From XYA12-FULL-58-9 sp001798605 (GTDB lineage Bacteria > Myxococcota > XYA12-FULL-58-9): a stretch of DNA of 17,343 bases. The position numbers and the translations under genes were made by a program. The DNA lies in NCBI GenBank assembly GCA_036736205.1, contig DAINMX010000130.1, positions 1-17,343 of the forward strand, read 5' to 3'. Numbering within the stretch: position 1 is the stretch's first letter; the number at the start of each line of letters is the position of its first letter. The notes under the pieces were generated by a model. It was not told the DNA's origin. It worked only from the letters and a program-made list of their open reading frames with translations, and searched no databases. This document shows, piece by piece, positions 9,201-17,343 of the stretch.

Positions 9201-11392
9201 TGGTTGGCCTCGGCCCAAACATAGATTTCGGGCCATGAGAGCGTCTCCTGGCGTACACGGTAGCCAGAGACGGCACCGCAATCACGCACGACCCCCGCCG
9301 CATTGGTGAATGTCTCGTAGGTGTAGATATGGCCTCCGGCTAGAGAGACTATTGCGCCATCGGCGACGGGGTCGCAGCCGTAGGTGCCATCACACATGCG
9401 CCAGAGTCCTCTGGGATCCCAATTGCCATAATCGGGCGACATCCAAGAAGGATTGTCTCCGTCTTTGACAACCAACAACCGACAACCCGGAGGCACCACC
9501 GACCGAGGGTCGTCCTCTGCGGGAGCATTGACGAAAGCCTCAAATGAATTGCCGTTGCGGCTGAGATCGACCTCGTGCCAAAGACTCTGAGTGGGGTCCA
9601 CATGGTCAAACTCGCCGTCGAGCGGATTCAGTCCCGAGTTCGAGCAATCTTTGTAAAGTCGCGTGGTCCGACCCATGTCCTTGACGCCATGAAAAGTTAT
9701 GCCCTCTGGAACATCAAGGAGAAAATAGCTAGCGTCGAGGCGCACGGTATGGCTGCGGTACGACGCGTCGCCGTAGGGCATCCAGCCGGAGAAATATTCC
9801 CCAGAATGTACGGAACCGTCGTGGATGTAGTATTCGCTCCACGCCGGAAATGCGTTGTAGGCGTTGATGTCGTTGCCTACCTGCACCCGATGCACGTGGA
9901 CATATCCCGTTCGGCACGTGTTGAGGACGACGTTGTGGATGGTGTCGTCAGAGGTATTGGTTTCGCTCCAACTCGGATTCTGTCCCGTCATCTCTCCATG
10001 GAGGACGACTCTTTCTCCATCGGAGCAACCCACAGGGACATCATAATAGACCACCACACCTTGGGTGGAGTCCCGATAATCCCACCGGTCAAAGTGGACG
10101 CTGATTGTGTTGAGGTCGTGCCCAACCTCGGGCACGGACAATATCTGGTAGGTGTATCGTCCGTCGGCGTTGTAGCTGTTGAGGATTTGTATCCGGCGAA
10201 ACAGCGGCACACAATCACCGGTACCCGTAAGGGTGAACAACACATCCTCAGCGTCGGACGCTGCGGGATTGCTGCGCTGAGAATTTCCGAGGTAATACTG
10301 CGTGGAAAAGTTGCTTGCTCCGGGGCCGGCGTTGCCATACGCCGAATAGCGGTGGCGAACAAACCCACTCTCAGCCTGCACCGGAATGGGGCTCGCTGTG
10401 TCGGCGCTGAGAACCATTGCATTGTTCAGAGTTCCAGAGCAGTCCGTGACGCCATGAGCGAGGGTCACGCGACCGCCAACGGTCTTGGCGTCAACGTATC
10501 CGGTGGGAACGAAGAGGGTCACTTCGACACTGTGGGTGGATCCGGCGCTCAGGTCGTTCAACGCCCAGACGACATCACCGGATGTGGCATCGATTGGCGG
10601 CGTCGCCGGTAGCTCGTTCTGCGGCCCCGCCGTGGCCGCGACGAAACTCACGGGTCGATAGGTGCGCAAACCGCCCCCATGGCCATAATCTTCCTCCGCG
10701 TCAGTGGCGAGACCCACGTCTCCGGCATCACCGAGGTTGTTGAGAGCATCCAATGAGAAACCAACGATGGGTGATCTCGTGGTGCCTCCCGACGACGTGA
10801 GCTCGATCCTAAACGTGAATGTTTCACCCGGGCGCACCTCTTGACTGGTCGGCACGATGGCCAATTGGGTTGGCCCCGAGGCGCGGCCGAATACCCTCCA
10901 CTGGTCGAGGCGAATGCCAACTGCTCCCGCTCCCGGTTCTGCGGTGTGGACGACATCGAGAACCAACCGGATCCCCGCAGGAGGAATATCCTGCAGGTCT
11001 ATGCTGTTGCACCCTTCGCGGAGCTCACTCGTTGTCTTGAGGGCGGTGCCGACGCAGTCTTGAATCTCGAGGGAGATCGCCTCGACATCCGCAACACTGC
11101 CAATGATAACTTCACCGAAGGACCAACCTTCGAAGCTCGCCCCCTCGGGCTGAGGCAGGCTCACGCATACGGACGCGGCGCGGGCGCTTGCTTCGTTGGC
11201 GACAAGACCCACGCCTGAGTTCGAGAATCCGGAGGTTTGCGCCGTATCCAAGCCGGAGCTGTCGCTGAAGCCGTCAGAAAAGGAGTAGGCATCGTTCTCC
11301 AAAGGCTCCCCGGCGGCAAAAGCGTTGGCACCGGACAGCAAGACACAAACAGTCGCAATCCCCGGAGTGATTCTTTCCAGACGATCGTTCAT
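6298..11392 (-). CDS. Giant secreted protein with DUF11-like modules, thrombospondin type 3 repeats and MYXO-CTERM-like tail (interrupted by a scaffold gap)
   Basis: The ATG at 11392 has AGGAGAGGTGGG just upstream and opens a Sec signal peptide (hydrophobic ITPGIATVCVLLSG, cleavage near AFA-A). About 900 residues of beta-rich sequence without a family I can name follow. Then come DUF11-like modules at about residues 925-1000, 1105-1180 and 1245-1345 (for example GDKVTYKFSVTNQGTASVYV). From about residue 1390 there are acidic thrombospondin type 3 repeats (DLDGDGVGDDCD), expected to bind calcium. The tail reads GVGCAC, then a hydrophobic helix (PGWLAFLILGF), then RRRNRR. The 100-N gap shifts the frame by one base on paper, but the flanking repeat copies show the true missing length is a multiple of three, so this is one gene of at least about 1666 codons. 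It is probably a surface or matrix protein. Confidence 0.92.
6530..6922 (-). repeat. Tandem 168-base repeats encoding thrombospondin type 3 units
   Basis: The stretch from 6530 recurs at 6698 with a period of 168 bases (56 codons). The first 59 bases after 6541 match those after 6709 with one difference, and 6606-6660 is identical to 6868-6922 across the gap. Each unit encodes CTGGDLLDCDDNC, a DxDGDGVGD loop pair and DLSGEVSDTP. More diverged units continue to about 7215. The number of copies inside the gap is unknown. Confidence 0.88.
6768..6867. other. Assembly gap (100 N)
   Basis: Exactly 100 N lie between two copies of the 168-base repeat. A round 100 is the usual placeholder for a gap of unknown size. 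Comparison with the neighbouring copy shows that only six bases would be needed to join the flanks; the true content is those six bases plus a whole number of extra 168-base units. Confidence 0.97.
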
Positions 11393-11646
11393 TTCCCACC
11401 TCTCCTTGACAACTTGAACCCGCCAACACTTTCTTTCTTGCTAGCTTGCAAATTTCGAACCAGCTCAGGAAGATCTGTTTCATCACTTTTGCGGCCCGTT
11501 ACAAACTGCGGATCGAGGGGATCCTACTGTCTGGAGCCTATCAGTTCCGAACCTGAGAGCAACATGGATCCGATTTCCACCGTGGCAAGTGCCTTGATCT
11601 TTTCGATGGACGCCTGGATCGCTGGATCGCCGTGGCAGATTCGGCG
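11393..11646 (-). other. Intergenic spacer between the vWA lipoprotein gene and the giant repeat-protein gene
   Basis: This 254-base spacer lies between two leftward genes. The ribosome site of the downstream gene is at its left end. I see no hairpin with a T-run and no convincing promoter, so read-through from the upstream gene is possible. The first 40 codons after the upstream stop stay open in the same frame, which I judge to be chance. Confidence 0.5.
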
Positions 11647-14600
11647 TCAGCCGCCACCGCTGTCGCAACCGTAGATAATCAAGGGCAACGCCGCACCTGT
11701 CGTTATGTCCGCGCACGCATCGCCATAGAATTCGACCTGCAGCCGAACCGGATCAAAATCCCAATGTTGGGTACGACTGCGATCCCGCGGATGACGACAC
11801 AGTTGGTAGGATGTATTTGAACAATCCACTGGCACCTGGCCTGGATCCTCGTACTGCAAATACGCGAACAGCTTGCTTGTGTCGGGGGGCATAGAGACAA
11901 GGTCAAAAGCACAAGAGGCCACGTCTCCAAGGATGGAATCGAGGGCTTGACCCAATGAGGCGGCGTCGCTCGCGTTGTAATAGCATGCGGCGTTGACCTG
12001 ACTGCAGTTGGTCGCATCCACCGACACGCAGTTGCTACCATCATAGACGCAACGAGCGGCCTCGCAGGCGTTCCGATCTCCGTGGTGTGCGGCGCATACA
12101 CCACGACACTTAGAGCCGTCCCAGTTACAGCCAACGACAGCGCATGAAGCCCCACCGCCCACAGCCACCGCGGCACAGAAGGCCGCGTTGCTCTCACAAC
12201 TCTCCGATTCCGTCGTCCAGGTGCACGCAGATACCTCGGCGCATGCCGTCTCGCCGCCCGCCGTCAGCGTCGAACAGAGGTTGTCATTGCCGACGCAAGC
12301 GGTGCCGTTCCAGAGGCACAAAGATGCATCGCATGCGGCTTCGCCGCCAGATCCGTAAAGCTCGCAGATCGGATCATCGGCAGGACATATCGATCGACCA
12401 CCGTGGACCGCATGACAATTCAGACGCGGACTGACTGTCCCGAATGCAAAGCCGATGACAAAGGTGTCAACGGCAATGGGCAATCCCCGCAAATCATCAA
12501 GTGCCTTGTTCACTTTGCACGGGATGTCGTGACACGAACCATCGCCACCGGAGCTGGGTGACGCGCATTCGTTCCCGGTTGGGCAATCGCCAGAGCCGGT
12601 GCAGACCCCCGGCGCTCCGACACAGCCTTCAACATAGCCCATGTCACCATTGGCTTCGCCGTCTGTGATGAGGACAACGACATTCTCACGACCGGGTGCC
12701 TGGAGCCCAGCGGTGTCAGCGTCTTCCTTGAGTTTTCTCAGGGTGGGCCCTATGGGCGTGCCGCCACCGGGGTAGGTGACGCTGAGTGCGTCTGCAATAG
12801 CGACGTAGGCGAACTCCTGAGTCGCGAGGTCGACTTCCCCAGGAACAAGGTTGGAGGTGCACACGCGTCCCGCTGCACCACTGTCGGGTTCGCAATTGCC
12901 CGCAGCATCGACGCAGTAGATGGCGTCGCAAGTATACTGGTTGCATGCTTCGCCGCATCCGGAATCTGTGCCACACCATTGGTGGGGAAAGCTCGACAAG
13001 CCGAAGCTGACCGTGCCATTGAAATTGCCCGTCAAGGTGTCGATGGCTCCTAGGGCCTCGTTCCAACGACTGTCGCTAGAGCCGGCGAGATCGCACTTTT
13101 CCATGCTCCCCGAACGGTCGAGAACCACCATGACATTGGGTTTGACCAGGGCCCCAGCGGCGAGATCCCCGTTGCCGCAGTTGAGGGCCGGGACGCAGGT
13201 GAACGTGGCGTGGCAGATCTCGCCCTCTGCGCAGTCGCGATCGCCCGCGCAATTCTTCTTTGCAATGCAACTCTGTGTTGCCGCAGAGCACTTCTCGATT
13301 TCGTCCACGCAATCCGCGCAATCGAGCGTGGGCATGCAGGTGTAATCGACACAGTCGAAAATGCCTTCCGCGGCACCGCCCAGGCAGTCATTGTCATCGA
13401 GGCATTCTCCCACTTCGATGCAGGTACCCATGACGCTGCAAATCTCGCCTTCGATAGCGCAGCAGGTGTCGTGTTCACAACACAGGACGTCATTGCCGGA
13501 ACAGCCGCTGGTGAAATCGTTGGCGTCGCATAAATCGGGTCCGAGAACACAGATGTTGTCGACGCGGCATTGGTATCCGGGCGGGCAGTGGGCATCGGTG
13601 GTGCAGGTGCCCTTTTCAATGCATCTCCCCTCGTCATCACAGAAATAGCCGCCGTTGGGGTCGACCTCGAGGCAATCGTCGTCGCCGCGGCAATTGCCGA
13701 CGTTCATACACAGGCAGGTTTCGGGAAAGACATGTAGGTTGTCGCAATCGCCGAGCGTTGCGCAGAAGATGCCGCCTGCGCGGCAGTCTGCACTGACCTC
13801 GCAGGAGCCCTTAGGCACGCAGGTTCCACTTTCGGCGCAGATTTCCGTTGCGGTGGCACACTCGCTGTCGTTCTGGCAGTCGTAGCTGCGCACGCACACC
13901 TGTGAATCACTGCACAAATGCACACCTGCTCCGTGCTCCTGGTAGACGAGGCAATCGCAATCGGTCAAACACGAATCACTGTGGATGCAGGTGCGTTTAC
14001 CTTCGCTTTCGCAACTGCATACACTTCCGTCACAGTCCTCGGGATGGGCGCACTCCCCCACGTTGAGACAATGCCCCGCATGGCTGCAAAACATGGTATC
14101 GAGGCAACTGCCTCCCACGTGGCCTGGCAAACAGGGAAGCTGTTTGCAGGTGCCGTTGATGCACAGATAGTCCTCATCACAGTAACCCGAAGGGAACCCG
14201 CTGCTGCAAGCTGCCGGTGCGCAGGGAGGCACACAAACCTGCCCCGCAGAGCACAAACCCGTGCCGTTGGTTTGACTGCAAGGGTTCTCTTCGATGGGGA
14301 TGCAATAGCCGTTGAAACATGCACTGCCAGACTCGCACAAACCCAGCGGCTTCTCGGGAGAACAGGCATTCGTCCCGCTCTGACAGACACCGATCACACA
14401 CAGCTCACCGTCGGGACATTTGCCCTTGAGATTGGATGTCGAGCACGCCGCCTCTGGGGGGATATCAACACACTGGCCATTCTCACAGGTCTGTTCTTTG
14501 TTCTCACAGCCGCAGGGGCCAATAATGGGGACACAGCTCGCATCGGGGTCGCCGGCCACGCACACCTCACCGTCGGGGCAGACGCCGTTGGAGTTGTCAC

Positions 14601-14967
14601 GACCACACTCGGTCTCGGCGGTGATCGGGACGCAGTCGCCCTTGTCACAACCCTCGCCCTCAGAGCATTGCGGACACCAATCGCCTCCCTCGCCATCGCA
14701 ATCGCCACCGCCGGTGTCGAGACATACCCCTCCACAACAGGTGCGGCCTTCTGGGCAATAGACGCCAGCGGCTTTGACGACCGAGCATAACGCTGCTTCG
14801 GTGCAGACGCGTCCGACGCACATTTCGCCAACTCCGCAGTCCCGCCACGTTTCACATGCAGTGGGCGGACTGGTCTCTCCCTCGTTGACAAACAACAAAC
14901 CTCCACAGCCGTTGGCACCGAGAGCCAGAGCCATCCATGCAAGAATTGCCATAGAAGTGCGTGTCAT
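11647..14967 (-). CDS. Cys-rich von Willebrand A domain protein, probable lipoprotein
   Basis: The 1106-residue product begins with a short export signal (MTRTSMAILAWMALALGANGC); Cys21 in ANGC is a plausible, if not ideal, lipidation site. Residues about 35-605 are dozens of small disulfide-type modules (C-x-x-D-x-D-C, CPPGYQC, CIPIEENPC) like those of the S8 protease. A von Willebrand A domain follows with a complete metal site: Asp617-x-Ser619-x-Ser621 (DRSGSM), Thr737 (GGGTPIG) and Asp769 (ITDGEAN). Residues about 859-990 are a Cys-rich insertion before the last helix of the domain (YYNASDAASLGQALDSI). The ending IIYGCDSGGG fits the family as I remember it. The likely role is metal-dependent adhesion or protein binding at the cell surface. 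There is no Shine-Dalgarno before the ATG, and a possible -10 lies almost on top of it. Confidence 0.93.
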   Translation of the reverse strand: MTRTSMAILAWMALALGANGCGGLLFVNEGETSPPTACETWRDCGVGEMCVGRVCTEAALCSVVKAAGVYCPEGRTCCGGVCLDTGGGDCDGEGGDWCPQCSEGEGCDKGDCVPITAETECGRDNSNGVCPDGEVCVAGDPDASCVPIIGPCGCENKEQTCENGQCVDIPPEAACSTSNLKGKCPDGELCVIGVCQSGTNACSPEKPLGLCESGSACFNGYCIPIEENPCSQTNGTGLCSAGQVCVPPCAPAACSSGFPSGYCDEDYLCINGTCKQLPCLPGHVGGSCLDTMFCSHAGHCLNVGECAHPEDCDGSVCSCESEGKRTCIHSDSCLTDCDCLVYQEHGAGVHLCSDSQVCVRSYDCQNDSECATATEICAESGTCVPKGSCEVSADCRAGGIFCATLGDCDNLHVFPETCLCMNVGNCRGDDDCLEVDPNGGYFCDDEGRCIEKGTCTTDAHCPPGYQCRVDNICVLGPDLCDANDFTSGCSGNDVLCCEHDTCCAIEGEICSVMGTCIEVGECLDDNDCLGGAAEGIFDCVDYTCMPTLDCADCVDEIEKCSAATQSCIAKKNCAGDRDCAEGEICHATFTCVPALNCGNGDLAAGALVKPNVMVVLDRSGSMEKCDLAGSSDSRWNEALGAIDTLTGNFNGTVSFGLSSFPHQWCGTDSGCGEACNQYTCDAIYCVDAAGNCEPDSGAAGRVCTSNLVPGEVDLATQEFAYVAIADALSVTYPGGGTPIGPTLRKLKEDADTAGLQAPGRENVVVLITDGEANGDMGYVEGCVGAPGVCTGSGDCPTGNECASPSSGGDGSCHDIPCKVNKALDDLRGLPIAVDTFVIGFAFGTVSPRLNCHAVHGGRSICPADDPICELYGSGGEAACDASLCLWNGTACVGNDNLCSTLTAGGETACAEVSACTWTTESESCESNAAFCAAVAVGGGASCAVVGCNWDGSKCRGVCAAHHGDRNACEAARCVYDGSNCVSVDATNCSQVNAACYYNASDAASLGQALDSILGDVASCAFDLVSMPPDTSKLFAYLQYEDPGQVPVDCSNTSYQLCRHPRDRSRTQHWDFDPVRLQVEFYGDACADITTGAALPLIIYGCDSGGG

Positions 14968-14973
14968 GGTTAA

Positions 14974-14982
14974 ATCGTATCA
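14974..14982 (-). promoter_or_regulatory. Possible extended -10 element of the vWA lipoprotein gene
   Basis: On the minus strand TGATACGAT has the TGn extension followed by TACGAT (four of six matches to TATAAT). It ends six bases before the ATG, so transcription would start about at the ATG and give a leaderless mRNA, which agrees with the missing Shine-Dalgarno. No good -35 is visible. Confidence 0.25.
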
Positions 14983-15043
14983 GGAACGCGGTGGGAATTC
15001 AGGAGGTCAGATGAGAAACGGGGTGCCTTCGCCATAGAAGAAC

Positions 15044-15079
15044 AAAAAAGCCCCCGGAAGCATCGCTACCTCCGGAGGC
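15044..15079 (-). terminator. Intrinsic terminator after sat
   Basis: Read on the minus strand, an 11-base stem (GCCTCCGGAGG with CTTCCGGGGGC, including two G-U pairs) closes an eight-base loop and is followed by six T. It starts 25 bases after the sat stop and isolates the sulfur operon from the leftward vWA gene. Confidence 0.9.
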
Positions 15080-15104
15080 TTCCATGTTCACAGCGACCTG
15101 CGAG

Positions 15105-16292
15105 CTACTTGTTCGCTTGGTAGTACTTCATCAAGATCTTGGCCACTTCCGGACGACTGAACTCGACGGGAAGGTCTTTGCCCTCGGAGAGCATCTCGCG
15201 CACCTTGGTACCCGACAGGAAAACCCAGTCTTCCTTGGTGTGATCGGGTGCATCGCGCATCATGATCACCTTGCCGAGCTTCTTTGACCATGCGGTGTTG
15301 TCCGCCTTGAAGATTTCGATTTCCATGGCACCCTTTGGCACCTCTTCGTCGAAGATCTTCTGTGCATCGAAGCCGCCGTAGTAGGAACCGACGCCAGCGT
15401 GGTCGCGGCCCACGATGAGATGGGTGCAACCGCAGTTCTGACGGAACAGTGCGTGCAAGACGGCCTCACGGGGACCTGCGTAAAGCATGTCGAATCCGTA
15501 GCCCGTGATGAGCACAGACTTCGGTGGGAAGTATTTCTCGGCCATGATGCGAATGCAATCATCACGTACATCGGCGGGGATATCGCCAGCCTTCAGCTTG
15601 CCGAGCAACATGTGGATAAGAATACCGTCGGTGCCCAGACGTTCATGGGCCATACGGCACAGCTCTTCATGAGCGCGGTGCATCGGGTTGCGGGTCTGGA
15701 ATGCAACAACCTTTCTCCAACCCATCTTGGCCATCTCGTCGCGAATCTGACCAGCAGTGCGGAAGGTCTCGGGAAATTCTTTGTCGAAGTACGAGAAGTT
15801 CAACACTTGGATGGGGCCCGAGATGAGCGTGTTACCGACCGTGTTGAATGCCTTGACTCCGGGATGCTCCATATCGAGGGTGCGGAACACCTTCTCGGTC
15901 ATGGTCTTCATCTTGTCTTCGGGGATCGTCTCGATCTTCTCAACGTCCATCACCGCAAGGATGGGGTTGCCGTTGATGTTGGGGTCTTTGAGGGCAATCC
16001 GCTTGGCGCCCTTGATGGACGAAGCGTCCTTGACCACGTTGATAATGGGTACGGGGAAGAACAGGCCGGATTTGGTCTTCATCTTCAACGAGGTGCCCAT
16101 GGCGTCCTCGAGGTTCATAAAGCCCTTGAGCGGGTTGAAGTAGCCGGCACCCATCATGACGGCATTGCCCGCAGCAGCGGACGAAATGACGATTGATGGC
16201 AGGCCCGCAGCTTCTTTGAGCAACGCGGCACGTTTGGCATTGTCTGCGACGTACAACGGATTCAACTTGTCTGAACCGTGTGGTTTGATCAT
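15105..16292 (-). CDS. sat: ATP sulfurylase (sulfate adenylyltransferase), dissimilatory type
   Basis: Sat catalyses ATP + sulfate = APS + pyrophosphate in the cytoplasm. It is the activating step of sulfate reduction or, in reverse, the ATP-yielding step of sulfur oxidation. The 395-residue length and the single-domain, homo-oligomeric form (no APS kinase fusion) are typical. The nucleotide motifs are intact: QTRNPMHRAHEE from Gln199 (His205 and His208) and GRDHAGVG from Gly295. The start at 16292 (MIKPHGSDKL) has AGGAG seven bases upstream; a longer frame to 16382 would overlap qmoC and lacks support. From memory the sequence resembles Sat of purple sulfur bacteria (MIKPVGSDEL) more than that of Desulfovibrio. 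It lies 76 bases after qmoC, probably in one transcript, and is last before a terminator. Confidence 0.98.
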   Translation of the reverse strand: MIKPHGSDKLNPLYVADNAKRAALLKEAAGLPSIVISSAAAGNAVMMGAGYFNPLKGFMNLEDAMGTSLKMKTKSGLFFPVPIINVVKDASSIKGAKRIALKDPNINGNPILAVMDVEKIETIPEDKMKTMTEKVFRTLDMEHPGVKAFNTVGNTLISGPIQVLNFSYFDKEFPETFRTAGQIRDEMAKMGWRKVVAFQTRNPMHRAHEELCRMAHERLGTDGILIHMLLGKLKAGDIPADVRDDCIRIMAEKYFPPKSVLITGYGFDMLYAGPREAVLHALFRQNCGCTHLIVGRDHAGVGSYYGGFDAQKIFDEEVPKGAMEIEIFKADNTAWSKKLGKVIMMRDAPDHTKEDWVFLSGTKVREMLSEGKDLPVEFSRPEVAKILMKYYQANK

Positions 16293-16368
16293 CTTTTTCT
16301 CCTGGGTCGTTTGAAAGTTGGTTCTGGTTTCTTTCGTAAGCTCAAGCGCCAGCCGAAATGCTGCGCCG

Positions 16369-17343
16369 TTATCTTGTGGCAACCATACGCTCGTGAACCA
16401 TCGCCAATGTCCGATAGATCATGTGCGCAAATTTCGAATATGGAATGGACAAAAACAGGCACAACACCGCGCTCAGGTGGACAATGTAAACCCACAGTCC
16501 GAGTCGGCCGTCGTCCATCAGGCGCAATACCTCGGCTCCGACACCCGTGCCAATGACCAACAGGACCACCGTCAAGAGCAAATTGTCAAACGCGGTGGTC
16601 TTGCCTGCTGGTTTGTCGGCACGCAGGCGATGGAAGAGGATGAGCAAACCGCCGAGCACCAACGAGACGGCACCCAGGTTGCCCATAATCTTCATCCAAT
16701 TCCCAAGCGGCAGGTGGCAATCGGCGATCCCACTCTCACAACGGGCGCTAAAACCTGGGAGCTCGAGGTGGTAGCCATACAGCCAAACCACAAGGAAACC
16801 ACTGGTTGTCGCTGCAAGCACAAAGCCCCAGAAGAGCAAAAAATGCCCCCATTTGCGTCCAACGGCCGTTCCACAGGAGCCAAATCTCTTATGGCTGATA
16901 ATCTCGGTCACCGTGCCAGTGACTGCGCGAACAAGAGATCCCTTGCGTTCGGCACCCTCTCCCCACTTTTTCCAGGCCCGCGAAGCCCCGACCAACGCAG
17001 GAACACCTGCGAAGCCCAAAAGTGCAGGGAAAAACACTGCGTAGATGAGCCAATGGGGCACCGCATCACCGTATGCCCACTCGGGACCCGACGGTGCGGT
17101 CAAGCCGTTGTGCAGCCACACCATCGTTAACCAGAAGGCAAATGGGACCGCTAAAAGCAACGCCCACGTCGTCCTCGCATTGCCGACGAGCTTGCCTACA
17201 AAGCGTGGAAACGCCAGCTCTTCAATGGCCAAACCGCGAGCGATCTGCATGACATCGCCGGGCTTGGCATCCCGAGGACAACGCACCGTGCAATCATTGC
17301 ATTGATGGCAAAGCCACACAGCTGGGTCTGCTGCGAGCCTCTC
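16369..17343 (-). CDS. qmoC: Quinone-interacting membrane oxidoreductase subunit C, 5' partial
   Basis: QmoC is the membrane subunit of the QmoABC complex, which connects the quinone pool to APS reductase (AprBA). The 324 visible residues start with the second iron-sulfur site (ADPAVWLCHQCNDCTVRCP, Cys12, 15, 18 and 22 of the visible part) of the HdrC-like half. About six membrane helices follow, beginning near residue 59, with candidate heme ligands in VPHW, WGHFLL, IVHLSA and SKFAH, as in HdrE/NarI-type cytochrome b domains. The frame is open to the window edge; judged from known QmoC proteins, roughly 70 residues including the first cluster motif are missing. By family habit qmoA, qmoB and the apr genes are expected just outside the window. 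Confidence 0.95.
   Translation of the reverse strand, partial: ERLAADPAVWLCHQCNDCTVRCPRDAKPGDVMQIARGLAIEELAFPRFVGKLVGNARTTWALLLAVPFAFWLTMVWLHNGLTAPSGPEWAYGDAVPHWLIYAVFFPALLGFAGVPALVGASRAWKKWGEGAERKGSLVRAVTGTVTEIISHKRFGSCGTAVGRKWGHFLLFWGFVLAATTSGFLVVWLYGYHLELPGFSARCESGIADCHLPLGNWMKIMGNLGAVSLVLGGLLILFHRLRADKPAGKTTAFDNLLLTVVLLVIGTGVGAEVLRLMDDGRLGLWVYIVHLSAVLCLFLSIPYSKFAHMIYRTLAMVHERMVATR

Noticed and set aside
9575..10612. Long plus-strand reading frame (345 codons) opposite the giant repeat protein.
   Set aside because: It mirrors codon structure of the real minus-strand gene and shows no domain or start signal.
11524..11646. Forty open codons in frame after the TGA of the vWA gene, protein-like in composition (CHGDPAIQASIEKIKALA), suggesting read-through, selenocysteine or a nonsense mutation.
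   Set aside because: The protein already ends in the way I expect for this family (IIYGC), and 40 open codons are not rare at this G+C. No selenocysteine element is evident.
13918..14790. Plus-strand frame of 290 codons opposite the vWA protein, looking faintly hydrophobic.
   Set aside because: Repeated Cys codons on the minus strand read as Ala, Thr and His codons on the other strand; there is no ribosome site or recognisable domain.
16293..16382. Longer sat frame beginning at 16382.
   Set aside because: It would overlap the end of qmoC and adds residues absent from the family; the ATG at 16292 has a good ribosome site.

Overview
The window looks like about 17 kb of a Gram-negative bacterial chromosome of moderately high G+C. 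Two clues point to the old deltaproteobacterial branch (Myxococcota, Desulfobacterota or a relative). First, it encodes large secreted proteins rich in Cys and Asp, and two of them end in a MYXO-CTERM-like tail (Gly-Cys, one hydrophobic helix, then an Arg cluster). Second, it carries dissimilatory sulfur genes (sat and qmoC). The placement is an inference from sequence style, not from a phylogeny. A run of exactly 100 N (6768-6867) is a scaffold gap.

Layout. 1-2550 (+): the 3' part of a subtilisin-like (S8) exported protease with a Cys-rich stalk and a C-terminal sorting tail; its start lies off the window. 2643-2894 (-): an 83-residue conserved protein of unknown function. 2991-3645 (-): a RelE/ParE-type toxin followed by an overlapping XRE-type antitoxin. 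3646-4132: a gene-free divergent promoter region. 4133-6193 (+): hppA, a membrane pyrophosphatase with K+-dependent signatures and a Glu typical of sodium-pumping members, closed by a strong terminator. 6298-11392 (-): one giant secreted protein with DUF11-like and thrombospondin-type-3 calcium repeats; the gap splits its reading frame artificially. 11647-14967 (-): a probable lipoprotein of Cys-rich modules plus a von Willebrand A domain that itself carries a Cys-rich insertion. 15105-16292 (-): sat (ATP sulfurylase), with a terminator behind it. 16369-17343 (-): the C-terminal part of qmoC, running off the right edge.

How the genes fit together. Sat and QmoC belong to the sulfate/APS/sulfite pathway: Sat interconverts ATP + sulfate and APS + pyrophosphate, and Qmo links APS reductase to the quinone pool. 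HppA turns pyrophosphate hydrolysis into an ion gradient, so if the pathway runs towards sulfate reduction it could recover energy from the pyrophosphate Sat releases. The direction (sulfate reduction or sulfur oxidation) cannot be decided here. The three large exported proteins look like a cell-surface or matrix set. They share Cys-rich or acidic modules but no obvious enzymatic pathway. The toxin-antitoxin pair and the 83-residue protein show no evident link to either theme. I saw no tRNA, rRNA, CRISPR array, transposase or prophage gene.
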